DNA of 64,000 nt from assembly GCA_017654735.1 (NCBI GenBank), contig JADPYG010000088.1:1178001-1242000 (forward strand). Reading direction: 5' to 3'. The translations under genes were made by a program, and so were the position numbers. Below are positions 55,261 to 64,000 of the stretch, in pieces (positions within the stretch are counted from its first letter, which is position 1; each line of letters opens with the position of its first letter). The notes below the pieces were generated by a model. That model did no database searches, was not told where the DNA came from, and was given only the letters and a program-made list of their open reading frames with translations. This DNA is from Vishniacozyma victoriae. Taxonomy: Eukaryota > Basidiomycota > Tremellomycetes > Tremellales > Bulleribasidiaceae.

Positions 55261-56725
55261 TGCATGGCGACCAGCCTTTGCCTCGCACTATGGTAATCTA
55301 TAGGAACCAATTTGATCATGTCTGAAGCCAGAAATCGTCGCTCTCATCTGACCGTTCTGATCTGGCCCATCCCCACATCTTCATGGCCATCACTCTTATC
55401 GTACACCTGAAATGATCCCCACCTGAGGAGAATGCTCATCAGCCTGGCCTCGAGGCACATCCTCGCACAGGTAAGGGGGATTCTACCACGTCCATGACTT
55501 GCCCAAGGTCTTCACCGGGGTCACCGGAATGTATTTGGGGTCAACCCAGAGATCGGTAGGACATCACCATGCGACAGATGTAGATTCCCTCAGATCACCA
55601 TGATCGAAGGCCTTAGTTTCCACTGATGGTAGGCTCGTATTCGCCTGCCCAAAAGATGGAAGGCTCGACAGAGTCGGATATCCGTAAGGTATCATTCGGC
55701 TTTTCAGGCGATGATCATCTTCAGGTATGGGTGGTGCATTTTTTACAGCGCGTATACGAAGACAACCTCGACCGTTGTCATGGGGATCTCGTTGTCTTCC
55801 GGCGGGTAGATCCGCATAGCAGATGGGCGCAACCTCATGCTCGACTAGCGTTCTCCAGCTTAGTGAAATCAACTGCCGCACAAAGCATCCGAGTGGGGAG
55901 ATCTGTAGGAGGCCCTGTGAGCTGTGATCGGAATTTGAGGCGGAATTCAGGGTTCGGGGACATTGTAATCTCAGGAAATAAATAAGCTGTGGCTTCTATC
56001 GGCATAAGCATGCATTTGGGTAAAATGAAGATATCGGGGTGGGATAAGGAACGGGCTGGTCCGCCGACAACGTATCCCGTGCTTGAAAGACATGATTCCG
56101 AGGGCTGCCGTGCCCTGAGTAGCAACTGTGGGGTTCTCGTTACCATGTCTGTGAGATGGAGATGTGGTCAGCATGTACTCGCTCAGATGGCGGTGTGCAG
56201 TGCATAGAAACGGTTCAGGCAGGTGTCTAGTTTGGGCAGTGTAAGCAGTGCATGTATCCCCCTCTCTTCTGGCCGCTTGACCGAGTCCATAGACTAGGGC
56301 CAAGTATCTCGCAATAATAGCATGACATGAGGATATTAAAGATGTACGTCATCCGTATTTGCGAAACATTTCAGCCACACAAAGTTCGGTCTAATATAGG
56401 CAGCATCTTGAATCCATCTTTACACCTTTTGACTACGCTTTACTGCGCCCGTAGTTCTGCCATCAACAGTCTAGACTACGGTTACTGCCTCCCAGAAAGA
56501 AGGCAATCAACAGGGATCAGTCATCTACCATCATTCGAGAAGCTACACAGCCAAGCCGAAACAGTCCTTTAAGGTCACATGCCAAGCCAAAGGGGTTTCA
56601 CGCGACATCACCGAGATATCACTGGACGATTCTAAACGGTCATTCGAAGGAGAATCATCATCTAGATTGTCTAAAGGACGGTGCCGGTCTTTGACAGACT
56701 TCTCGGAAAGAACGACTTTCTAAAG
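55261..56725. other. 1.46-kb intergenic region without a supported gene
   Basis: Six-frame reading gives only ORFs up to about 119 codons (for example plus 55626-55985, minus 55564-55881). They lack signal peptides, domains or splice support. Given the gene density elsewhere, a degenerate or multi-exon gene or an RNA gene could be hidden, but nothing here supports a call. Confidence 0.5.
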
Positions 56726-58572
56726 ATGGTAACACATGACACGCACACCCTCGGTCATGCGGTCGATAACCAAGTTCACTATCCTACACAACGTGTATCT
56801 CAACGGCGCTCATCCTCTTCTTCCTCCGGTAGTCAGACTGGACAGACGATGGCTCCGCTCCGGCCACATGCGCCTAGTCACCCACCCGTCAGCTTTTACA
56901 GCGTAACGAACGGAACGACAGAGATGCCCGCCCCTCAACTCCACCAGAACAACGTGCCCATATCTTCAGTCTTGAAGGGCAAACAGAAAGAGTCTGCTCC
57001 CATGGATAGACCGGCTAGTTTCCATACAGGGGAGGGAGGGAAGAGAGAGCTCCGGTCGACGTGGATAGTTGATGAGGAAAGCAGCATGACCGGAGCGGAC
57101 GCTTGGGTAGAAAGGGATCGAGTTGTGCTTGTGCTAGGACGTGAGTTGCACGTCCACCTCGAGACCCCCTTACTGATGATACAGGTCCTACAGCCGACTC
57201 TTTGAGTCCTTTGCTGTATAATCCTCAATACGCTTCAACCCTCATCCTTATCGCCTTGTCTTCCCCCTCTGCCGCCTTTACTCAACTCGCCGCACAGACC
57301 ACATCAGAAAGGACCACATACCCGATTGTACAACTGGTCGACCTCAAATCCATAGCTGCCAGTAATCCCGCTCATCCACTACCGTCCCTACTCGAAAAGG
57401 CCGCCAAGATTGCTACGCAATGGCGAGCATCGCTAAGCGGACCCTCAACTCCTAGGATGTCCTGGATGGGTGCTGGGTCCAGGACGAGCTCGGCCGAGTC
57501 GATCTCTTCGGGTCGATATATACCACCACCGAGCAGTAATCGATCAAGCATGGCACCTCCATCTGCATACCGTCGGTCAAGCGAGATCAGCACCGAGTCA
57601 ACATACGACAGCCGACGCATGTCTGCCCCTGTTTCAAGAAGTCGACCTGAACCTTCAAGTCGTAAATCGTCCTTCTTTGGCCTAGGCAAGACTTCGGAAA
57701 CCAAAGCTCCACCTCCAGCTTCCCCCTTTGACGCCGTCTTGCATTTCATTCCTCCAGCTTCCGAGTTTTCGCCAAATCGAGCTCTGCAAGAAATGCTGCA
57801 ACGAAGTATACTGCTTACCTCGACTGTCATCCCAACTCTTGCCAAGCGGGACATGTCGAGCTCGAAGGATGTCGCTGTCGATTCGATTCCTGTATCGCTA
57901 GTCCATATCTTACCTGCCAACCCTCCCGCTGCTTTACCGGCCGTCATCGAAAATTTTGTTTTATCGCTCCTATCAGGTTTCCAGTCGCAATCCGAACGAC
58001 CCCTCACGAGTGTGGTCATAAACGAAGCGGCATGGCTACATCCCGCCGAGAGGGATATCATGAGTGGGAGCGATCTCGTATTGTTCGGGGGAGCCAAAGT
58101 CCGCCCAACAGAGCTTCCGGATGGTACCACTCGAATCAAATCTCGAGCATTTATTCCCTTTTGGCCACATCAAGGTCCGCCTATGGCTGTTGCGCCAAAC
58201 CCAGATTTCACCCGACCCGATTACTCTACCCTCGTACCTGTTCCCCCGACGGCTGACAAACCAATCTCCCCTCGCCGTGTCCAGCGGTCTCCACCCTCAT
58301 CTCGTCCAGGTACGAGGCACCATCGGTCAGGCTTGTCGCAAGTCCTGCTTCCCTCGGATCTGGAGGACATCTCCACACTAGATGCGCCTGAACTTGACCA
58401 TGCGCCAAGCTCTGCTTCTAGCCAATCACATGAAGCGACGACACCAATGACATCGACTTATGGGAGTGAATTGGGAGCTCCATCTTTGAATGAAGCAGTT
58501 GGAATTAAAGTAGATACCGGTAGAAAGAGCGGATTCGGGTCTTTTGTAAGGAGGTTTGGAAAGAAGAAGTAA
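56726..58572 (+). CDS. Hypothetical 600-aa Ser/Pro-rich protein
   Basis: Not recognised. Two exons (56726-57140 and 57185-58572) sum to exactly 601 codons. The first carries a low-complexity start (TQRVSQRRSSSSSSGSQTGQ) and STWIVDEESSMTGADAWVER; VVLVLGRPTADSLSPLLYN spans the intron. Next is an alpha/beta-like stretch (YASTLILIALSSPSAAFTQL, TYPIVQLVDLKSIAAS). A Ser-rich linker follows, then a second folded-looking part (FVLSLLSGFQSQSERPLTSV, INEAAWLHPAERDIMSGSDL, FIPFWPHQGPP). The tail is Pro/Ser-rich and ends with a basic GSFVRRFGKKK. No signal peptide or TM. The start ATG was chosen because the upstream frame has no ATG. Confidence 0.7.
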
Positions 58573-58706
58573 GCGTTACAGGAGGCGTACATATAATTGC
58601 TTGAATTGCAGGACACGGACATTGTAGCTACAAATCTAATTTACATGCACACAAAGTAATCACTTCGGAGCCTATTTACTCGGTACCGAGCAAACACCTC
58701 AGGATA

Positions 58707-59057
58707 TCAGAAGCTCGAAGATAGGGATAAGAATGCGTGGCGGAGCGAAGCGCGTTGCATCTCAGGGGTAGGTGGTTGGCAGAAGATCTCTTTCAGCGGG
58801 GCCGTGCCAACGGGCGAGGTTTGGGGTTCCTTCGGATCGGTAGGTGAAGTGGGGGAGGAGGCGGCTGTGCGTTGAGCTTCTCTGACCCAGATGGGGCCGA
58901 ACTGGAGGCCGGTGCTCGGGAGAGGAGCAGCCTGTGGTTTGGTGGGGACGGTGTCTAGGGAGATGGGTTTGATGCTCTCCGCTGGGTCGGTAAGTTGTGG
59001 GGTGGAAGTGTTGATGGCGAGTCTCATGAGGGTATTGGCGTTTGCGAGATTGAGCAT
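58707..59057 (-). CDS. Hypothetical 116-aa protein
   Basis: An intronless 116-codon ORF from ATG 59055-59057 (MLNLANANTLMRLAINTSTP) to a stop at 58707. It is Pro/Thr/Ser-rich in the middle, with LQFGPIWVREAQR and a C-terminal RASLRHAFLSLSSSF. No domain is recognised. It lies between the stops of the 600-aa gene and GPI15. An N-terminal extension by splicing from upstream cannot be excluded. Confidence 0.4.
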   Translation of the reverse strand: MLNLANANTLMRLAINTSTPQLTDPAESIKPISLDTVPTKPQAAPLPSTGLQFGPIWVREAQRTAASSPTSPTDPKEPQTSPVGTAPLKEIFCQPPTPEMQRASLRHAFLSLSSSF

Positions 59058-59326
59058 GTATGATGATGGGGAGATGAGTTAGTGGTGGGGTTTAAAGCTG
59101 TCTTTGTAAGAACCATGAGAACCTGGCTTTGCGAATGAAAGGATTCTTAGGGACTAGTGGATAAATGCTGAAAGGATGGACGTTGAGCGTTGTCAGATAA
59201 TTTAGCAAGCATCCGGCCAGCTCATCCGCTTTACTCGGGCCCTCCGTAGCAAACACGGACTTGTCAGGTTTCGGATTGCATTTCCCTTGTCCAGGGTCAA
59301 AAAACGACTTCGTCTGGCAGAGACAT

Positions 59327-60219
59327 TCATTCGTCAAATTCGTCAAACAATGTTTCCCTGAGTCCATGATATACCTCCCGAAGTACCGCAATAGGTGGTC
59401 GAATATGCTAGACAGTCAGAACGGACTGCTTGATCCTTTGGAAGACCTACTGAAAAGCCAACGCTGATTCCTGATCCAGAACGTTTGATGATCGCAAGGT
59501 AATATTCCACCCTCCACCGTCTTAGTCCCTCGTGTATGACGATAGTAGAAATCTGGTCTAGCGGTATAAAGGCTTTAGACGTTGAAAGTGGGATTTGTAT
59601 GCGGTGGGTGTCTGAGGAGCCTATGAAGGGGAGTGAGAGGGAAATGCCTCGAGTCGTTTCGAGTTGTACACCGAGTTTTGGGGTTGCAATCATGGATTCT
59701 ACATGTCAGCTCTTGATCATGATCTTGACATCGATTCATAGCTTACCGTGCAGCACAGTCCGTGTCTTTCGTGACAGGAAGAAGACGAGAAGTATGACCC
59801 ATAGGAAGAGAGGCGCCTGTGTTGTAAGCACTACATTCTTGAGCTTTGACCTCACGCACCGAGAGGCTTTTTTCCAGTAGCATTGTACGAGCCTGCAGGC
59901 TCAAACCAAAGATCCACCAGTACAGTTCTAGACTGATTACCCAAGACAGGTCGAACCAGCTGAATCCATCTCCCCTCACAATCGTCCCATTCCTCTGCCG
60001 CTTGTAATTATAGACTCGGTATTCGACGACCGAATCTTTGGTTTCGGCAGAGAGCTGCGAGCGAATTATCTCCAGCTGAGGATGTCCCTGTAGAGGTCGT
60101 ACATGACCTCGCATGCCATGTAAGCCTATGAGCGAATGCTGACCAGGGTATATGATATGACGTTCAAAAGAAGTGGCCGTGGATTTCTCGGGGATCAACT
60201 TTGGATTTATCCGGAGCAT
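59327..60219 (-). CDS. GPI15: GPI-GlcNAc transferase subunit PIG-H/Gpi15
   Basis: A subunit of the ER enzyme complex that starts GPI-anchor synthesis by transferring GlcNAc to phosphatidylinositol. Four exons splice to MLRINPKLIPEKSTATSFER; then a cytosolic region; then a hairpin membrane segment (APLFLWVILLVFFLSRKTRT over the first intron); then the PIG-H domain: LGVQLETTRGISLSLPF, KAFIPLDQISTIVIHEGLRR, WRVEYYLAIIKRSG. The final exon reads HIRPPIAVLREVYHGLRETL FDEFDE, which is diagnostic and fixes the last acceptor frame. An alternative frame through that exon (59092-59391) was rejected. The start codon is 104 bp from the next, divergent gene. Confidence 0.88.
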
Positions 60220-60323
60220 CTACATGGCCGTATTTTGTCATTGTTATTCTCACCCTCAGCTACGAGTACCACAAGACACGGAATGCCGATATAGGACGGA
60301 GTAGCACGACAGCTCGAACTACG
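60220..60323. promoter_or_regulatory. Compact bidirectional promoter
   Basis: Only 104 bp between the GPI15 start and the start of the divergent cysteine-rich gene. The plus-strand frame is open here but has no ATG, so I treat it as non-coding. Confidence 0.5.
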
Positions 60324-63098
60324 ATGAACGTCAATTCAATGAATCGTCAGGCTGGAAGCTCAGCTCAAAGGACGGGCGAACCCCAAGTCTGGCCAAATAT
60401 GTATTTGCCGAATGGTCAACAGCTTCAGCCACAGGGAGTCGAGCAACAACGGGTCGCGCAGCCATACGCCAACCAGATGGACACCAGCTCGGGCTGGGGA
60501 AGCGGCGCTTCGGGATCATATCCCAATCCAACATCGAATCAGACCAGCATCCCACACAATAACACTGCGAGTGCCCAAGCGAACGATTCGGTCTCAGGCT
60601 TCATGCAGACGATGCCGACCAAGAATGAAGATTCAAGCCAGCATGCGCTATGGACTGAGCTGGTGCGAATGAAGACACGAACTCTTGAATTACAGATCGC
60701 CCAAGCAAGGGCAAAGGAGAGGGAGGCAGAGGCGGAATTGCTCAAGCTCAGGCGGATGTATAGTCAAAAAGGTGGAGTGGAAGACCTTAGCAATACAACA
60801 GGAAGTGCAGGACAGGATGTTTTTGGAAGTCTGCCAATGAGTGCGAGTGGAAGTGGGCAGTATGGACAAGATTCCGGAATTGGCGTGTATGGACAACACA
60901 ACCGGAACGGTTCAACGAGTTTTGGCGAAGTCGACAGTTTCGCTGGTATCAATACAGGAGTTACTCCTGCGCCCTCGGACCCTCAGCAAGCCATGACGAC
61001 TTTCGACCTGGAAGCAATGATGCAGCACAACAATCTCGATAATCTCTTTTCGTGGCTACCCGACTTTGGAGAAACACCCCAGGCGAATCGCGTCCAGCCT
61101 CCGGGCCAGATACAGGGTGTCGACCCAAATGATCTCTTTGGCCTAGGCAATACGCAGTCGAACGTAGTCTTTCAACCATCTGTGACCGACACGCCAAGAT
61201 CTGTCAAGCCAAACATCACATCCCCAATCAATCGTCGATCTCATACGCCTGATGAGGACGAGCCTGCCAACAAGAAAGCCAAGCGACCAGAGAAGAAGAT
61301 TGTCGTGGAACAAAATTCGGAATGTATCGTCTGCTCCAAACCTTTGGCCAAGATCATGGTACGGGCGCCGAAATCCAACATTCCAGATCAAATCGTCGCT
61401 CAATTCGCTTGCCCAGACTGTAGGCCTGTGGCCCCACCTCCCAGTCTCTCTGATATGTACGGTAGTAGCAGTGGTCACGGGATTGGAACGGTAGATACTC
61501 GAAAACGACTACGAACCGCGATGGAAGCGGAAGACGAGGACAAGGAGACCGACTGTAGAAGAGTGTTTTGTGATGTGTGTCAGAGGGTCTTTGGGTCGGG
61601 AATGGTCTATGGCGGGCATGCCAGGGAGAACATGGCTGCTATATCCGAATTTGTCTGTACCGGTTGTGAGAGCAAGTATTCAAGGTAAGTCCCCTTGACA
61701 CTTCGTTTCACTTGCTGACGAATAGATGTACAGATGTAAGTCACATGTGTGTATACGAGGAAGTGCTGACCTACAGTGCGGTGGCGGAGGTGGTGGCCGA
61801 GTCGGAATTGGTAAATGGCGAATGAAGCAAGTGTTCCAACCTGGACGCAAGACATGCAGTCTCTCGCATACTAGGTGAGTCCAGTCTGGCAAATATAGCT
61901 GACAACAGACTCGGAGATAGACCTAGGGAGATTGGTGTCCATGTGACACCTACGGACTTTACAACTGAAGAGCTCAAGGAGGTCTTGGCGAGGTGCAAGC
62001 AACTGTGGAATGAAAAGACTCTGGCGCGACTGGCTGTTCCGGAAATGCTAGAGTAAGTCTACCTGCCTGACGAATCTGACAATCCAGAATCGATCTGCCA
62101 TCCCAAATGACCAACCCCATTCGGAACTATGCCGATGTGGAAGATATCGTCACCCAGAATTGGCCAAACCGGGAAAGCATGATTCGAGCGGAAGGAGCCG
62201 ACCCTAATCGATTCAAGCGGCTCTTGGGACTTGTTGTCAGTCGCTATTTGATCTGAAGGATTGAGCTGACGTGTAGTGGGCACACTCTAAATCCAGGAGA
62301 GGAACTCGGACTGTCGACATTGAGGAGGAATGGCAGAAAAAGGGCGATGGTGAGGTGGACGATATGAGTACTGTATTGGAGAATGTCAAGCGGAGTAAGT
62401 CATTCTGTTTCCTCCTGAGCTGACGTTCAGCCAATTTAGCGATTCCAGGTGGATCAGAGCTAATTGGGATGTGGGGAGGCGAGTGGGACATGAAGCGTAG
62501 GTTTCATCGAATTCTACGACTGACAGATAGATGGGTCTCTACTGGTCTCCACATTCATACCATTCGAGGGAACCGATGGAGAAGATTCGACAGCCCTATC
62601 TGTCGGCGAGATGATCACAAAGGTCCAGATGATGCGGCAATCGATGAATCAAGAGAGGAGGGAGATAGCAGCCAAGCAGGGAATAGAGCCTGATCTGGTA
62701 CCGCAATGCGAGCACCTTTGGGTCGTTTCAGGCGTAGGTCCCTTTTGTTGGCTGAGCTGATACCAGGGTGCTATGCCGTTGGTCAGAGAACGCATTGCCG
62801 ATATTCTTGTTCGCAAACGATCATTCGTGCATGTCGACGAATACCTCACTCGTCATCCCGACTTTGCAAATGCCCTGAGCGCCAGGCCAGGTGAGTAATC
62901 TCGCTGTTATCAGCTGACATGGTAGTCGGCCTTCATCCAGATGTATTGCGACCATCGCCATCCTCTTCCGAATCGAAACCACCTCCCCTCATCCTGGTCA
63001 GATGGCTCGGAAAGGATTTCGATGCCCAAAAGATCTTGGAAATCAAGCAGGCCGAATTTGGGGGCAAGAGCAAATTGAAAAAGAAGATCAAAAAGTGA
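60324..63098 (+). CDS. Cysteine-rich, probably nuclear protein of unknown family
   Basis: Not recognised. The ATG at 60324 (MNVNSMNRQAGSSAQRTGEP) begins a long Gln/Asn/Ser/Gly-rich region with one amphipathic coiled coil (WTELVRMKTRTLELQIAQAR, AKEREAEAELLKLRRMY). A bipartite basic patch (NKKAKRPEKK) looks like a nuclear signal. Paired Cys follow: ECIVCSKPL, FACPDCRP, RRVFCDVCQRVFGSGM, FVCTGCESKYSRCTDCGGGG, then GKWRMKQVFQPGRKTCSLSH. A 10-nt exon (61726-61735) supplies part of the CTDC motif. The C-terminal half (VTPTDFTTEELKEVLARCK, AMPLVRERIADILVRKRSFV, LILVRWLGKDFDAQKILEI) is helical, ending with Lys. Zinc binding and regulatory function are inferred. Confidence 0.75.
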
Positions 63099-63160
63099 TG
63101 CGACTCCTGTCCAACCCGTAATCAGAAATGTATGATGTAGTGCATGTAATGTCGTCCCAA

Positions 63161-64000
63161 CTACCAGATGATCTCTGCCCGTACCAAGAACTTCTCCCCA
63201 AAGTAGTTCTTGTTCCAATATTGCTTGTTCAATTTGCGCACAAGTCGACAAGCGTTGTTGACAGAGTCGGTCGTTACGACCCATGTGGATGTGAAACTTC
63301 CAGCCGAGCTGAAATGTCAACCATGTTCACAGCACTGGACTCACCTAGGCAATCGCTTGACATCTTCCTTCTCTTCAATCTGCGTAGGCTCGACTCCATA
63401 GTCCGCGCCCGCCTGTCTTATACGAAACTCGGGAGTCATTCCCGGCAATCCCCTCAGCAGCACCCTTCGCCCTTTATTTCGGATATCCATACACCACTCG
63501 ACTGAAGGAATCTCGATCGGCCTTGATGTTGCATCGGTCTTCCATCCACCTTCGGGTCGGTCGGAGGACCTCGAAGAATCGACTCCAGTGCGCTCAAGAC
63601 TACGTAGTTGACCATCAACCCACTTGTACGCAGTAAATCGACTTGGATAGGCGGGGAGATTGGGTCTCATACCTAGATTCGAAGCTGGTCGAGGTCCTTG
63701 GATCCACGATGAAGTTTCGGGGAATAATGGTCTACCCACTACGGCTTTGATAGCATGATGTGCCTGCTCGTAATCGACATCTTCTAATGTGAGGTGGACG
63801 TTTTTCGTCTGCATAGGTCCGCGTGGGCAAGATGGTGGGGGCATAGTGACTGGAGATGAGCACAAGATTTGTCATATACCTACGATTTGAAACTGGGAAA
63901 TCCTTTTTGACGATATTATTCTGCTTCAGAGCACGAAGCACATCCTGCGAAGTGGCCGATTTGGGAATCTCGGCGAGTACAATATGGTGGGTACGCTCAT
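63161..64000 (-). CDS. RRM-like domain protein, 5' partial
   Basis: The 3' part of a gene whose start lies beyond base 64000. The frame at the edge reads HHIVLAEIPKSATSQDVLRA LKQNN, an RNP-2-like strand and helix of an RNA recognition motif. A 34-nt intron (63850-63883) joins DFPVSNL to TMPPPSCPRGPMQ. Then come KNVHLTLEDVDYEQAHHAIK AVVG, IEIPSVEWCMDIRNKGRRVL LRGLPGMTPEFRIRQ and, over a further intron, STWVVTTDSVNNACRLVRKL NKQYWN ending FLVRAEIIW. The repeated strand-helix pattern suggests two RRM-like folds. Family and role are not identified; a mitochondrial or translation role is possible but unproven. Confidence 0.65.

Noticed and set aside
55626..55985. 119-codon plus-strand ORF
   Set aside because: Overlaps a comparable antisense ORF; neither has recognisable features, so neither can be preferred.
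59092..59391. Alternative reading of the last GPI15 exon extended to 59092
   Set aside because: The other frame gives the conserved PIG-H ending VLREVYHGLRETLFDEFDE, so this open frame is a shadow.
60201..60323. N-terminal extension of the cysteine-rich gene
   Set aside because: The frame is open but contains no ATG; it overlaps the GPI15 start and the shared promoter.

Overview
The window is nuclear DNA from a basidiomycete fungus. It looks like a tremellomycete yeast (a Cryptococcus/Kwoniella relative), but that placement is inference. Genes are dense and carry many short introns (about 34-60 nt). Introns usually begin GTAAG/GTGAG/GTATG and carry a CTGAY branch-like motif just before the acceptor AG. 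Arginine is mostly CGA in the highly expressed ACC1. The proteins are typical fungal housekeeping proteins. I see no rRNA, tRNA, transposon ORF or CRISPR array.

Layout. 1-8.2 kb: 3' part of an IRA/NF1 Ras-GAP gene, MOB1, SRP9 and a small unknown gene. 8.6-15.9 kb: complete ACC1 in ten exons. 16.2-20 kb: a Sur7/PalI-type membrane protein, then the divergent DNA-repair pair TFB3/MAT1 and RAD10/ERCC1. A 2-kb non-coding stretch leads into a divergent forkhead factor (22-24 kb). 24.5-33.8 kb: sterol O-acyltransferase, NCE101, mitoribosomal mS41, monopolin CSM1/PCS1, the CCAAT-factor subunit HAP5 and ESCRT-0 HSE1. 34-43 kb: ALG9, an EMI1-like protein, a 65-aa basic protein, ARC40 (Arp2/3), a DUF1365 protein and the RNA 5'-end nuclease RAI1/DXO. 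43.4-48.5 kb: a small tail-anchored-looking protein, then the most unusual locus. 48.8-64 kb: KHA1, NSE3, RRP42, an unknown 600-aa protein, a 116-aa ORF, GPI15/PIG-H, a cysteine-rich unknown protein and the 3' part of an RRM-like gene.

The standout is a head-to-tail array of five paralogous small secreted proteins (44140-48507, all minus strand, 162-192 aa). I recognise no known family. After splicing, each has a signal peptide, a (D/E)W(T/A) motif, an aromatic RAFWV-like motif, and one phase-0 intron placed exactly before a conserved Cys-Thr. Most have a second Cys in a W-L-x-C motif. The intergenic DNA 5' of every member contains the heptamer CAAAGGA on one strand or the other. I consider this a lineage-specific secreted family expanded by tandem duplication.

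Other points: many genes are divergent pairs sharing 100-460 bp, including the repair pair TFB3/RAD10. Two exons are only 8 and 10 nt long. One intron is GC-AG. Exon boundaries were placed by eye from frame, splice consensus and family conservation; coordinates given for genes span from start codon to stop codon including introns.
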